Positions 52,778 to 61,985 of a stretch of 64,000 nucleotides of DNA are shown in pieces (the stretch's first letter is position 1; each line of letters begins with the position of its first letter). The translations under genes were made by a program, and so were the position numbers. Source of the DNA: Desulfobacteraceae bacterium (GTDB lineage: Bacteria; Desulfobacterota; Desulfobacteria; Desulfobacterales; JACKCP01). The notes under the pieces were generated by a model, which was not told the origin of the DNA, searched no databases, and saw only the letters and a program-made list of their open reading frames with translations. The DNA is taken from the NCBI GenBank assembly GCA_020633955.1, contig JACKCP010000003.1:124001-188000 (forward strand), in the 5' to 3' direction.

Positions 52778-53437
52778 ATGACACTAATTGAGAAAATTGA
52801 AAAATTTACCGGAATAACAAAATACGGTTATCCGATTATCGGTTCTTTTACTGTTGCTTTTTTTATCTTTCTGCTTGCTGGAATATATTCTTTTTTTCTT
52901 CCATTGTTTTTTTTAACGGTTTTTTCTTTGTGGTTTTTCAGAGATCCTGAAAGAAAAATCCCCTCTGAAGAAGATATTCTTGTTTCTCCTGCCGATGGAA
53001 AAGTAATCGGGATAGAAAATCTTGAATCCAATAATTACGATGGAAATTCCTGCATAAAAGTAAGCATTTTCATGTCTGTATTCAACGTTCATGTAAACAG
53101 AATTCCTTTTTCTGGTAAAGTAAAAGAAATCAGATATTTCCCTGGGAAATTTTTTAATGCTTCTCTTGACAAGGCATCTGAAGACAATGAAAGAAATGCC
53201 GTCTTAATTGAAACTGATTCCGGTATAAAATTCTGGACAGTTCAGATTGCAGGACTGATTGCAAGAAGAATAATAACCCCAATTAAAGAAGGAGACGTTG
53301 TTATAAAAGGTGACAGGTATGGAATGATACGATTTGGCTCAAGGCTTGAGCTCTATCTTCCAGTAAACAGTGAAATCATGGTTAAAAAAGGCCAGATGGT
53401 CAATGCTGGTTCTTCTGTGATCTGCAGGATGAAATAA
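52778..53437 (+). CDS. psd: Phosphatidylserine decarboxylase (short form)
   Basis: A 219-residue proenzyme of the short PSD type: two N-terminal membrane helices (about 19-52), LWFFRDPERKIPSEEDILVSPADGKV over two stretches, NVHVNRIPFSGKV, and the self-cleavage site in RFGSRLELYLP, where Ser188 becomes the pyruvoyl group. It makes phosphatidylethanolamine from phosphatidylserine at the inner membrane. The next gene encodes the enzyme for the preceding step and starts 12 bases later. Confidence 0.93.
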   Translation: MTLIEKIEKFTGITKYGYPIIGSFTVAFFIFLLAGIYSFFLPLFFLTVFSLWFFRDPERKIPSEEDILVSPADGKVIGIENLESNNYDGNSCIKVSIFMSVFNVHVNRIPFSGKVKEIRYFPGKFFNASLDKASEDNERNAVLIETDSGIKFWTVQIAGLIARRIITPIKEGDVVIKGDRYGMIRFGSRLELYLPVNSEIMVKKGQMVNAGSSVICRMK

Positions 53438-53449
53438 GGATGGTAATTT

Positions 53450-54178
53450 ATGCATAAAGTTAACAGAAAAATTTATATTCTTCCAAATATTTTTACAGCG
53501 ATGAATGCACTTTGCGGCTTTTATTCTGTTGTATCCTCAATTAACGGTAATTTTATGGCAGCTGCAACTGCTGTTATTGTTGCAATGTTTTTTGATATCA
53601 TGGACGGAAGGGTTGCAAGAATGACAAACACAGAAAGCAGGTTTGGAATGGAGTTTGATTCCCTTTCAGATCTTATTTCCTTTGGTGTTGCACCAGCAAT
53701 TCTTTTATATATGTGGGTGTTTCCACATGAAGGAAGGGTTGGATGGCTTACAGCCTTTGTATTTGTGATCTGCGGTGCGTTAAGACTTGCAAGGTTCAAT
53801 GTCAGTGATCATTCTGATTCAAGGTTTTTTACAGGCCTTCCAATTCCTGCAGCGGCATTTATTTGCGTAACATGGTTTTTGTTCTGCAATAAAACAGGCT
53901 TTGAGGGAAAACTCCTTGAGGTTATATCTATAATTTTGAGTTATCTTGTAGCTTTTTTGATGGTGAGTAATGTAAAATATCCATGTCTTAAAAAAATGGA
54001 CAAGGATCAGAAAATACCATTCAATATTTTAGTTGCTGTTATTCTTGCAATTGTTCTTATTGCATCTGAACCTCAGATAATGCTTTTTATAACAGCTTTT
54101 ATTTATCTTTTATCCGGTCTTGTGATTTTTATCAGGTCAATTCATGCAAAAGACAGGAATTCTGTTGAATCTGAGTAG
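53450..54178 (+). CDS. pssA: CDP-diacylglycerol--serine O-phosphatidyltransferase PssA
   Basis: A 242-residue membrane protein with the CDP-alcohol phosphotransferase motif DG-x2-AR-x8-G-x3-D-x3-D in MDGRVARMTNTESRFGMEFD followed by SLSD. About seven helices are visible. It makes phosphatidylserine, the substrate of Psd encoded just upstream. AAGGATGG lies before the ATG. A strong terminator closes the operon. Confidence 0.94.
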   Translation: MHKVNRKIYILPNIFTAMNALCGFYSVVSSINGNFMAAATAVIVAMFFDIMDGRVARMTNTESRFGMEFDSLSDLISFGVAPAILLYMWVFPHEGRVGWLTAFVFVICGALRLARFNVSDHSDSRFFTGLPIPAAAFICVTWFLFCNKTGFEGKLLEVISIILSYLVAFLMVSNVKYPCLKKMDKDQKIPFNILVAVILAIVLIASEPQIMLFITAFIYLLSGLVIFIRSIHAKDRNSVESE

Positions 54179-54202
54179 ATTTTTACAATTGGATTTTAAG
54201 AG

Positions 54203-54240
54203 ATATCGCTTTAAGTTTTATTTAAAGCGGTATTTTTTTA
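54203..54240 (+). terminator. Rho-independent terminator after pssA
   Basis: ATATCGCTTTAA and TTAAAGCGGTAT form a 12-bp stem (one G-U) around a 7-base loop, followed by seven T. Confidence 0.88.
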
Positions 54241-54336
54241 TTGTATTAGCCATGATTTTTACTTTTTACCTTGAAGTTTTAAATTTAAGGTATAATAAAA
54301 CTATCGATATGTTCTATTTATAATATAAATTATTGC

Positions 54337-54468
54337 TGAAACTTAACGGCTTTTTTGTCCATTTAAGCTGAAGTGCTTTATAAAAAATTTAATTCTAAAA
54401 ATACTCCATGTATCCTTAAGGTTAAATTTTTAACTTGGACTGAACAAAAAATTCGGGTTTCAGGCAAT
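54337..54468 (-). repeat. R1 palindromic repeat, inverted copy
   Basis: Read on the minus strand it shows the R1 order: GAATTTTTTGTTCAG, AAAAATTTAACC, GGATACATGGAGTATTTTTAG, and AAATGGACAAAAAAGCCGTT at the far end. It is the clearest inverted copy and lies just upstream of asd. Confidence 0.65.
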
Positions 54469-54506
54469 AACCAAATTTTAATTTTTTGAGTTCTAAGGGG
54501 ATAAAA

Positions 54507-55529
54507 ATGACACAAAAAAAGTTCAATGTAGCAGTTGCCGGTGCAACTGGAGCTGTCGGAAATGTAATGATCAAATGTCTTGAAGAAAGAAATTTCCCTG
54601 TGGCAAATCTGAAACTTCTTGCATCCAAAAGATCCGCAGGTAAAAAACTTCGTTTTAAGGGTGATGAGGTTGAAGTTGAAGAAATGACCAAAGACTCTTT
54701 CAAAGGTGTTGATATAGCTCTTTTTTCGGCGGGAGGAGGGACAAGTCTTGAATTCGCTCCCATTGCAGCGCAGTCAGGAGCTGTTGTTGTGGATAACTCA
54801 AGTGCGTGGAGAATGGACCCAGATGTACCTCTGGTTGTGCCTGAAGCCAACCCCCATGCAGTAGCAGGCTATAAAACAAAAGGTATTATTGCGAACCCAA
54901 ACTGCTCAACAATTCAGATGCTTGTTGCACTTGCTCCAGTTTACAGGGAATATGGTATAAAAAGAATTGTTGTTTCAACATACCAGGCGGTTTCTGGAAG
55001 CGGTAAAAAGGCAATCGATGAACTTTTTGACCAGACAAGAGCCAAGATAAACTTTATAAATTATGAGAAAAAAGTTTATCCTCATGACATTGCATTCAAT
55101 TGTCTGCCCCATATTGATGTTTTTCTTGATAATGGGTATACAAAAGAAGAAATGAAAATGGTTAATGAAACCAGGAAAATACTTGAAAATGATAAAATTG
55201 CTGTTACCGCAACTACAGTAAGAGTACCGGTTTTTTATGGACATTCTGAATCAGTTAATGTTGAAACAATAAAGCACGCCGATGTTTCTGAAGTAAGAAA
55301 GCTTCTTGAAACTTCAAAAGGTGTAAAAATTGTTGATAATCCAAAAGAAAACGTTTATCCTCTTGCAATAGATGCAGCTGGTCAGGATCTTACACTTGTT
55401 GGAAGATTAAGACAGGATGAGTCAATTGAAAATGGAATAAACATGTGGATAGTTGCTGACAACATAAGAAAAGGGGCTGCAACAAATGCAGTTCAGATAG
55501 CAGAGATTCTTGCAGAATCCTATTTGTAA
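54507..55529 (+). CDS. asd: Aspartate-semialdehyde dehydrogenase
   Basis: A 340-residue enzyme: NADP-binding VAVAGATGAVGNVMI, LFSAGGGTSLEFAP, VVDNSSAWRMD, and catalytic Cys133 in ANPNCSTIQM. It reduces aspartyl phosphate to the semialdehyde that leads to lysine, diaminopimelate, threonine and methionine. The ATG at 54507 follows AAGGGG; an in-frame TTG lies 21 bases upstream. Confidence 0.95.
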   Translation: MTQKKFNVAVAGATGAVGNVMIKCLEERNFPVANLKLLASKRSAGKKLRFKGDEVEVEEMTKDSFKGVDIALFSAGGGTSLEFAPIAAQSGAVVVDNSSAWRMDPDVPLVVPEANPHAVAGYKTKGIIANPNCSTIQMLVALAPVYREYGIKRIVVSTYQAVSGSGKKAIDELFDQTRAKINFINYEKKVYPHDIAFNCLPHIDVFLDNGYTKEEMKMVNETRKILENDKIAVTATTVRVPVFYGHSESVNVETIKHADVSEVRKLLETSKGVKIVDNPKENVYPLAIDAAGQDLTLVGRLRQDESIENGINMWIVADNIRKGAATNAVQIAEILAESYL

Positions 55530-55553
55530 TCAGCATCATACATTATTTTTTGT

Positions 55554-55590
55554 AAAGAGACCGTTGAAAAAAATGGTCTCTTTTTATTTT
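55554..55590 (+). terminator. Rho-independent terminator between asd and greA
   Basis: AAAGAGACC pairs with GGTCTCTTT across a 12-base loop, then TTATTTT. It ends only 18 bases before the greA start, so some read-through into greA is possible. Confidence 0.78.
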
Positions 55591-55607
55591 ATCAAGGAGG
55601 AATAAAA

Positions 55608-56075
55608 GTGGAAAGAATTCCGATCACTAAAGAGGGGTATCAGGCTCTGAAAAAGGAACTTGAGAATCTTAAAACCGTTGAAAGACCTAAAAATATTGAA
55701 GCTATTGAAATTGCGAGAGCCCACGGTGATCTTTCGGAAAATGCGGAATATGATGCAGCAAAGGAAAGACAGTCATTTATTCAGGGAAGAATAAATGAGC
55801 TTGAATATAAACTTGCAAATGCTGATGTTATTGATCCAAGCAAGCTTCCTAAGGACAAAGTTGTTTTTGGAGCAATCATTCTTCTAGAAAATGTTGATAC
55901 AGGAGAAGAAGTAAAATATCAGCTTGTAGGTCCGGATGAATCTGATATAGATAAAGGTAAGATTTCTGTTACTTCACCCCTGGGCAAGGGAATTTTAGGA
56001 AAAGTTCCCGGAGATGAAGTGACATTTCAGGCCCCGGCTGGTAAGAGAATATACGAGATAGTTGAAATACTATAA
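55608..56075 (+). CDS. greA: Transcription elongation factor GreA
   Basis: At 155 residues it has the normal GreA size. The N-terminal coiled coil ends in the acidic tip ARAHGDLSENAEYDAAKERQ, which enters the RNA polymerase secondary channel and triggers cleavage of backtracked RNA. The C-terminal FKBP-like domain has SPLGKGILGKVPGDEV. The start is GTG with a full AAGGAGG seven bases before it. rpoZ follows after 22 bases. Confidence 0.96.
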   Translation: MERIPITKEGYQALKKELENLKTVERPKNIEAIEIARAHGDLSENAEYDAAKERQSFIQGRINELEYKLANADVIDPSKLPKDKVVFGAIILLENVDTGEEVKYQLVGPDESDIDKGKISVTSPLGKGILGKVPGDEVTFQAPAGKRIYEIVEIL

Positions 56076-56097
56076 CTAAATAATTACAGGAGTAAAA

Positions 56098-56301
56098 ATG
56101 GCAAGAATTACAGTTGAAGACTGTTTGTCAAAGGTAAAAAACCGTTTTGAACTTGTTCATATGGCTGCAGCAAGAGTTAGACAGCTGAGAGAAGGTTCAG
56201 AATATCTGGTACAGAGAGCTAAAAATGAGGATGTTGTAATGGCTCTTCGTGAGATAGCTGCCGGAAAAGTTGTCAGGGAAGATGATGGCGGTACTGAATA
56301 A
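56098..56301 (+). CDS. rpoZ: RNA polymerase omega subunit RpoZ
   Basis: A 67-residue protein with MARITVEDCLSKVKNRFELV and ALREIAAGKVV, which are typical of omega. It helps assemble beta-prime into the polymerase. An AGGAG site lies 6 bases before the ATG. It sits next to greA, and its 3' end overlaps the next gene by 17 bases. Confidence 0.94.
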   Translation: MARITVEDCLSKVKNRFELVHMAAARVRQLREGSEYLVQRAKNEDVVMALREIAAGKVVREDDGGTE

Positions 56302-57040
56302 TAATTTTTTGCTGGACAGGAATAAAAAATTTTTCCGCATTAACAAGCTTGTTGGGAAAGCAGTAGTAAAATACAATCTTATCAATGATAAAGACAGAAT
56401 CCTTGTTGGTGTTTCAGGCGGAAAGGATTCATTGACTCTTCTTGCATGTTTGAATGACAGGATAGAGTGGGCTCCAGTTGACTTTGAAATTATTCCTGTC
56501 TATATTGACCCGGGTTTTGATGATGAATGTGCCTCAGGCATAAAAAATTTTTTAACTGAAAACAGCATAAATATACATGTGGAGTATACTGATTTTGGTG
56601 TGATGGCCCATGGGCCTGAAAACAAAAAGAAAAGTCCATGTTTTTTATGCTCATGGAACAGAAGAAAAAGGCTGTTTGAGCTGGCAAACAAGTTTGGCTG
56701 CAATAAAATTGCACTTGGTCATACAAAAGATGATCTTATCGCCACTCTTTTTATTAATATGTGCTACACAGGGACAATGGGTACAATGGTGCCCAATCAG
56801 GAATTTTTCAATGGTGAGATACGTGTTATTCGGCCGCTTTGCCTGGCCGATGAACAGCTGATTTCCGGGTTTATAAATAATTCAAAAATTCCTGTATTTG
56901 AAAACAAGTGTCCTTCTGCAGGTGTTTCCAAGAGGGATGAAATGAAACTTTTTTTAAAATCCCTTTATGGAAAAAATAAAAGGATAAAGGAAAATATATT
57001 CAGATCCATGTCTAATTTTTCACCTGAATATCTTTTATAG
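56285..57040 (+). CDS. TtcA-family tRNA thiolation PP-loop ATPase
   Basis: A 251-residue protein with PP-loop VGVSGGKDSLTLLACL, a CxxC pair in SPCFLCSWNRRKRLF, GCNKIALGHTKDDLIATLF, and a further Cys in ENKCPSAG. Three cysteines in this arrangement are what TtcA needs to hold an Fe-S cluster; TtcA makes 2-thiocytidine at tRNA position 32. The HTKDD motif (in place of HHxDD) is a small departure, so a different thiolation target is possible. The ATG at 56285 has AGGGA five bases before it; it overlaps the end of rpoZ. Confidence 0.78.
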   Translation: MAVLNNNFLLDRNKKFFRINKLVGKAVVKYNLINDKDRILVGVSGGKDSLTLLACLNDRIEWAPVDFEIIPVYIDPGFDDECASGIKNFLTENSINIHVEYTDFGVMAHGPENKKKSPCFLCSWNRRKRLFELANKFGCNKIALGHTKDDLIATLFINMCYTGTMGTMVPNQEFFNGEIRVIRPLCLADEQLISGFINNSKIPVFENKCPSAGVSKRDEMKLFLKSLYGKNKRIKENIFRSMSNFSPEYLL

Positions 57041-57051
57041 GTTTTATAATT

Positions 57052-57849
57052 ATGAAGGACGTACAAAAAGAAAAAGACTACAGGAACATACCTATTGACA
57101 AGGTGGGTATAAAAAATCTCAGATATCCTGTTACAGTTCAGGACAAGGAAAATAAATATCAGCAGACAGTTGCCAACATAAACATGTATGTAGATCTGCC
57201 TCATCATATAAAAGGTACACATATGAGCAGGTTTGTTGAAATGCTTCATATCTTCAGACAGGAACTCTCTTATGAAGCATTTTCAAGGATACTTAACAAT
57301 ATGAAGACACAGCTCAATGCAAGATCTTCTCATATGGAGCTAAGTTTCCCATATTTTGTAAAAAAAAGAGCCCCTGTTACAGGTTCTTCAGGATTAATGG
57401 ATTATTCCTGCAAAATAACCGGGCAAAGCGACAGGAATGGAAAGATCGACATTGTATCCCATGTTGAAGTACCTGTTTCTTCACTTTGTCCATGTTCTAA
57501 AGAGATAAGTGAATGCGGGGCTCACAATCAAAGAGGAATTGTAAAACTTGGTGTGCGTTTTAAAAAATTTATATGGATTGAAGATTTAATAAAAATCTGT
57601 GAAGAAGCAGGTTCATGCGAAGTTTTTTCAGTTTTGAAAAGAGCAGATGAAAAGGAAGTAACAGAGCGTGCCTATAATAATCCAAAATTTGTGGAAGATA
57701 TTGCAAGGGATGTTGCTTTAAAACTTTATGATGATAAAAATATTCTGTGGTTTGAAGTTAGCGTAGAAAATTTTGAATCTATCCATAATCACAGTGCATA
57801 TGCTTATATTTCAAGCTCAGGCATTGATGAATCAAGACAGGAAATCTGA
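57052..57849 (+). CDS. folE2: GTP cyclohydrolase FolE2 (type IB)
   Basis: A 265-residue tunnel-fold enzyme with NIPIDKVGIKNLRYPVTVQD at the start, HHIKGTHMSRFVEML, and the metal-binding Cys in VSSLCPCSKEISECGAHNQRG. FolE2 opens GTP to dihydroneopterin triphosphate, the entry to both folate and queuosine (QueE and QueC are encoded at 39.7-41 kb). Unlike FolE it can work with metals other than zinc. No Zur site was recognised upstream. Confidence 0.94.
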   Translation: MKDVQKEKDYRNIPIDKVGIKNLRYPVTVQDKENKYQQTVANINMYVDLPHHIKGTHMSRFVEMLHIFRQELSYEAFSRILNNMKTQLNARSSHMELSFPYFVKKRAPVTGSSGLMDYSCKITGQSDRNGKIDIVSHVEVPVSSLCPCSKEISECGAHNQRGIVKLGVRFKKFIWIEDLIKICEEAGSCEVFSVLKRADEKEVTERAYNNPKFVEDIARDVALKLYDDKNILWFEVSVENFESIHNHSAYAYISSSGIDESRQEI

Positions 57850-57900
57850 TCGTTATTTTTCAGGTCAGTAATTAATTGTTAAGTATTTATCCCAAAAAAA

Positions 57901-59268
57901 TTATGAAATATAGGAAAGCATCATTGTTGCAAAGCTTAGTACAAGAAAAAAGCCGCACATATCTGTTATTGTGGTAAGTACAGGTCCGGATGCAAGTGCT
58001 GGATCTGCTTTAAAAAGTTTTATTAAAAGAGGCACTGCACCTCCAATTGATACGGCAATTATTGTATTTAAAGCCATGGCAAGTGCTATTACAATACCAA
58101 GATAAATATTTTTCTGCCATAAATATGCTGAAGCTCCAAGAATTATACCAAGAGCAGAGCCGTTAATAAGCCCTATACCTATCTCTTTAAGCCAGACTCT
58201 TAAGACTTCATCTGGTTTCACCAGTCCAAGACTTAATTCCCTCAATGACACAGCTACAGCCTGATTACCAGAGCAGCCGCTCATGTCTGAAATTATTGGC
58301 AGAAATACTGCAAGTGCAATAACCTGTGAAAGTGTATCCTGATATGCGGCAATAACACTTGCTGCAATTATATTGAAAAAAATATTTACTGTAAGCCATG
58401 AAAGCCTTCTGTAGGATCTTTTAAGCAGAGGCATGGAACGCAGTTCTTCACCTCCTATAATACCCTGGGTTTTAAGGTATGTTTCATCGCTTTTATCTAT
58501 GAGCGCTTCATCAACATCAGATTCCCTGACAACACCAAGAAGCTTTCCATCAGAGTCAATTACTGGGGCGCCAATAAAACCTGTTTTTTCAAAAAACTCA
58601 TCAAGCTTGGAAAGTGGAGTGTTGTGATCAATGCTGACAGGATTTTTTATCATTATTTCTTTTGCTGTTTTAATTCCTGGTGAGATAAGAAGATCTCTTA
58701 ATCTTAAAACCCCTGTCAGAACCTTTTGGTTATTTACAATATAAACATACTGAACATCAAAATCTGAGTATATTTCCTGGTTTTTCCTAAGGTCATCAAT
58801 AATATCTGTTACTTTTTCAGATTCATAATGCCATAGATACTCGGTTATCATAAGACCACCGGCAACAGATGACGAATAGCTTGAAAGTAGTTTCAGATCA
58901 TCTGCTTCTTCAGGGTCCATTTCAAATAAAATTGCATTAACAGCTTCTTCGTCAAGCCCTGAAAAGATATCAGCTCTTTCATTACTTTCAATTTCAGTCA
59001 CAATAGCTGCAGCATCTTTTGGATTCATATCCTCAAGAATTTCTGCAGCAACAGTTTCAGGTACAAGTTCAATAAGATCAGCAGCTTTTTCAGGTGGAAG
59101 AATTTTTAATAAAATTTCCTTTTCATCAGAATCAAGTCTTGAAAAAATTCTTGCAGTTTCAAATGGCGGAACAATTTCAAAAAAATTTTCAATTTCCGTT
59201 GATTCTTTAAGTTCAATGAGTTCTGAGAGCTTTTTTTCATCAAAAATCTGATTTGTAATATCTTCCAT
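57901..59268 (-). CDS. mgtE: Magnesium transporter MgtE
   Basis: A 455-residue protein: acidic helical N domain (about 1-130, rich in LPPEKAADLIELVPE-like repeats), two CBS domains (about 135-260, with TAKEIMIKNPVSIDHNTPL and VVRESDVDEALI), and five membrane helices from about 290. The pore region has the PIISDMSGCSGNQAVAVSLREL and ALNTIIAVSIGGAVPLL stretches (each within one helix pair). It conducts Mg2+ when cytoplasmic Mg2+ is low, gated by the N and CBS domains. Convergent with folE2; no clear terminator was seen between them. Confidence 0.94.
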   Translation of the reverse strand: MEDITNQIFDEKKLSELIELKESTEIENFFEIVPPFETARIFSRLDSDEKEILLKILPPEKAADLIELVPETVAAEILEDMNPKDAAAIVTEIESNERADIFSGLDEEAVNAILFEMDPEEADDLKLLSSYSSSVAGGLMITEYLWHYESEKVTDIIDDLRKNQEIYSDFDVQYVYIVNNQKVLTGVLRLRDLLISPGIKTAKEIMIKNPVSIDHNTPLSKLDEFFEKTGFIGAPVIDSDGKLLGVVRESDVDEALIDKSDETYLKTQGIIGGEELRSMPLLKRSYRRLSWLTVNIFFNIIAASVIAAYQDTLSQVIALAVFLPIISDMSGCSGNQAVAVSLRELSLGLVKPDEVLRVWLKEIGIGLINGSALGIILGASAYLWQKNIYLGIVIALAMALNTIIAVSIGGAVPLLIKLFKADPALASGPVLTTITDMCGFFLVLSFATMMLSYIS

Positions 59269-59282
59269 CTTCCATCTTTATT

Positions 59283-59846
59283 TTAGAAGTTTAGAGTTTC
59301 CTCTTCGTAGCTAAAAGAGAATCCTATTGTAAATAAATAAAAATTATCTGCTTCTTTTTCACTTGATATCAAGTATTTTGCTGAAAAATAAATTTTTGAA
59401 CCGTTTTCAAATTGAAAATACAATCCAGCTTCAGGATAAAAACAAAAAATAAAGTCATCGATTTTTTTCTGGTCATCATTGCTATCCTTATTTTCAGCAT
59501 CTTCTTCATCATTTTCAAATGAATATCCGCTAAAGATGCCGGCACCGATAAAAGGTGAAATAAAAGAAGAGTATTTAATTCTTGTTCCCAGGTTAAATCC
59601 TGAATAATAATTTTTTTCGCTGGTTTCAAGTCCAAGATAGCCTATTGAGGCCCTGTACTCTATTAATTCAGAAGGTGCTCCAAGAAATCCAAGTTCCCCC
59701 CAGGATGAATCCGGATTTCTTCCTCCACCAAGCTCAAGAAACAATCCATTTGGGTATTCGGGAGGGGTTAGTGTGTCTGATTCATCACCATGGCAGACTG
59801 CTGCACCCGATAAAATAAGGATTAAAAAAAAAATAATTTTTTTCAT
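59283..59846 (-). CDS. Predicted outer-membrane beta-barrel protein
   Basis: A 187-residue exported protein: signal peptide to about residue 20 (SGAAVCHGDES), then alternating hydrophobic/polar strands such as YRASIGYLGL, YSGFNLGTRIKY, ISPFIGAGIFSGYSF and FLFTIGFSFSY. An acidic stretch (about 119-136) would be a surface loop. The plan resembles small eight-stranded barrels (OmpW/PagL-like), but I cannot name the family. It lies 4 bases after the PBP4 stop codon and before mgtE in one run. Confidence 0.55.
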   Translation of the reverse strand: MKKIIFFLILILSGAAVCHGDESDTLTPPEYPNGLFLELGGGRNPDSSWGELGFLGAPSELIEYRASIGYLGLETSEKNYYSGFNLGTRIKYSSFISPFIGAGIFSGYSFENDEEDAENKDSNDDQKKIDDFIFCFYPEAGLYFQFENGSKIYFSAKYLISSEKEADNFYLFTIGFSFSYEEETLNF

Positions 59847-59850
59847 TGGA

Positions 59851-61014
59851 TTATAAATTTTTTCCGGTTTTTTGTTTTAAAATAAAAAATTCATCAAATG
59901 GGTTTTTTAAGGAATTATTATAAAAAATTGAATAAAGAAAAACCTTGTCTTTTTCATCAAAAAAATAACCGCAAAGATTCTTTACTCCTGTCAGAGTTCC
60001 GGTCTTATAAAAATTATTGTTGCCGTCATTTTTCATGAGAAGATAATAAGGTTTGAATTTTTTAAGAATTTTAATCATTTCTGCACCGGAAATTTTATTT
60101 TCCCTGGAAATTCCGCTTCCTTCAGTCACATTGGCATTGATTTGATTTGCAGCAAGATATTTCTTATAAAAATCAGATGATTTCTCAATTTCTGCTCCAT
60201 TTTCATCCGCTCCAATACACAAAAAAAGCTGGTTTGCAATAAAATTATTGGAGTAAAAAAGCATTTTTTCAATTATATCCTTAAGTGTAAAATCTGATTT
60301 GAAATGAAGAATTTCCTTTAAGTTATCCGGCTTAAAATTATCAGTCAGCAAAACTTTGCCAGTGCAGGAAATATTTTCTTTGCTTAGAAAGTGTTTAATT
60401 AAATATCCAGGATATAGTAAATTGGCATCATTTATTGAAGGTACAGGAATTCTGCCGCTGTCAAGGCCGGATTTTTTTACAAGAAATAAAATCTCCTTTA
60501 AAAGAGGGGTTTCTTTTTCACATGAAATAAAAATATTATCTTTTTTTTGGAAGCACACAGAATTAAAATTGGCTGCCAGCGCATTATTTGGAGAATCATA
60601 GGTGTTTGAAGAAATTTTTTTTGTACCTTCAAAATTTATTGATTTTGGAATAAAAAATGTTTGATCAATTATTATATCTCCAATGACTTTTGAATTAAGA
60701 TTTAAAGCAAGCTCACTGCAGAATTTTTTAATTTCATTTGAAGTGAAAAGAGGATCTCCAAAACCTTTGATGTAAATATTATTATTTTCATCTGAATATG
60801 CTTTTGTTGAAAACCTGTAATCAAGACCAAATTTCTCAATTGAAATAAGTGCTGTAAGAACTTTTATTGTTGAGGCTGGAATCAGTTCACTGTTTTTATT
60901 TTCTGAGTAAACAGTTTCATTTTTATCAAGGTCAAATAAAACAACTGAACTTTGAGCAGAAAATAAAGCTGACGGAAAGAAAATAATAATTAGAAATAAT
61001 AATAGCTTATTCAT
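59851..61014 (-). CDS. D-alanyl-D-alanine carboxypeptidase/endopeptidase (PBP4, peptidase S13)
   Basis: A 387-residue periplasmic protein with a signal peptide to about residue 20 and the three penicillin-binding motifs: SxxK in PASTIKV (Ser48), SxN in YSNNFIAN, and KTG in YKTGTLTGV. This is the DacB class, shorter than E. coli PBP4 (about 477), with a reduced insert domain. It trims or opens peptidoglycan cross-links. The ATG overlaps the dtd stop by 8 bases; a TTG nine bases upstream is in frame. Confidence 0.88.
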   Translation of the reverse strand: MNKLLLFLIIIFFPSALFSAQSSVVLFDLDKNETVYSENKNSELIPASTIKVLTALISIEKFGLDYRFSTKAYSDENNNIYIKGFGDPLFTSNEIKKFCSELALNLNSKVIGDIIIDQTFFIPKSINFEGTKKISSNTYDSPNNALAANFNSVCFQKKDNIFISCEKETPLLKEILFLVKKSGLDSGRIPVPSINDANLLYPGYLIKHFLSKENISCTGKVLLTDNFKPDNLKEILHFKSDFTLKDIIEKMLFYSNNFIANQLFLCIGADENGAEIEKSSDFYKKYLAANQINANVTEGSGISRENKISGAEMIKILKKFKPYYLLMKNDGNNNFYKTGTLTGVKNLCGYFFDEKDKVFLYSIFYNNSLKNPFDEFFILKQKTGKNL

Positions 61015-61450
61015 TTGTATCAATAATTATTGTTACTGGTCCGCTGTTTAAGAGGGAAACATTCATCATTTCCTGAAATTTTCCTGTTTTTGGTTCAAAT
61101 CCCTTTTCTTTTATTTTTTTCACAAAATAGTCATAAAGAAATTTTGCCTTTTCAGGCTTGGCTGCTTTTACAAATGAGGGCCTTCTTCCTTTTCTGGTGT
61201 CGGCATATAGAGTGAACTGTGAGACAACAAGAATTTCACCCTTAATATCTTTGAGACTTAAATTCATTTTGTCTTCAGAATCTGAAAAAATTCTTAAATT
61301 TATAATTTTGTCGGCAAGGTATTCTGCCTCTTTTTCACAATCTTCATGTGTTACTCCCAGTAAAACAAGAAGTCCTTTATTTATTTCACCAGTAATTACT
61401 TCTTCTACTTCAACTTTTGCATAATCAGTTCTTTGAATAACAGCCCGCAT
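61007..61450 (-). CDS. dtd: D-aminoacyl-tRNA deacylase Dtd
   Basis: At 147 residues it has the usual Dtd length. MRAVIQRTDYAKVEVE opens it, and the two active-site motifs are present: VSQFTLYADTRKGRRPSF and NSGPVTIIID (the chiral-proofreading Gly-cisPro). It clears D-amino acids from tRNA. Its stop overlaps the start of the PBP4 gene. Confidence 0.96.
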   Translation of the reverse strand: MRAVIQRTDYAKVEVEEVITGEINKGLLVLLGVTHEDCEKEAEYLADKIINLRIFSDSEDKMNLSLKDIKGEILVVSQFTLYADTRKGRRPSFVKAAKPEKAKFLYDYFVKKIKEKGFEPKTGKFQEMMNVSLLNSGPVTIIIDTNE

Positions 61451-61463
61451 ATAAAACCTTTTA

Positions 61464-61985
61464 CTAAAAAAATGATATAAAATAATTAAAATCAGATTTT
61501 AACTTATCCCTTAAAATTATTCTGCTCCAGGTATCAGGATATGAAAGCGGAGCAAACAAACCTTTAAAGTATATCTTTTTTTTTGTAGAATTTGCAATCT
61601 TTTCAACTTTTATTATTTCAATATTGTTTTTAAAATATCCTTCAAAGTAAGCAATTACTGTATCATCAAAATCAAAATTTTTTTTAGTTGAGTTTGACTC
61701 TATGGAAAGTTTTCCATTCTTTAAAAGAAAAATCTTAACAGAATATTCTATTAACTTATCCTGGTCTGTATTTGAATCAATTATCATATTCCAGTTATAA
61801 ATCTTAAACTTAGAGTTTGTAAGTGCCTTTCTTACCGGGTTCATATAAAGTATTAGTGAATCTGTTTTTCCGTTGTGGATTTTTTCTTCAACAGAAGCAA
61901 AGTAAATTATATCAGTAGAATCAGCAGGGAAGGGGAATAAAAATAAAAGAGGTAAAAAGCTAAAAAATACCTTTAAGAAACTCAT
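61464..61985 (-). CDS. Hypothetical secreted protein
   Basis: A 173-residue protein I do not recognise. A signal peptide (MSFLKVFFSFLPLLFLF, cleavage near 22) precedes a region of short beta-like strands (IIYFASVEEKI, SKFKIYNWNMIIDS). The start at 61985 lies inside the end of the AlkD-like gene (26-base overlap) and lacks a clear ribosome site, so it may depend on coupling. A longer frame to 62018 would spoil the signal peptide. Confidence 0.55.
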   Translation of the reverse strand: MSFLKVFFSFLPLLFLFPFPADSTDIIYFASVEEKIHNGKTDSLILYMNPVRKALTNSKFKIYNWNMIIDSNTDQDKLIEYSVKIFLLKNGKLSIESNSTKKNFDFDDTVIAYFEGYFKNNIEIIKVEKIANSTKKKIYFKGLFAPLSYPDTWSRIILRDKLKSDFNYFISFF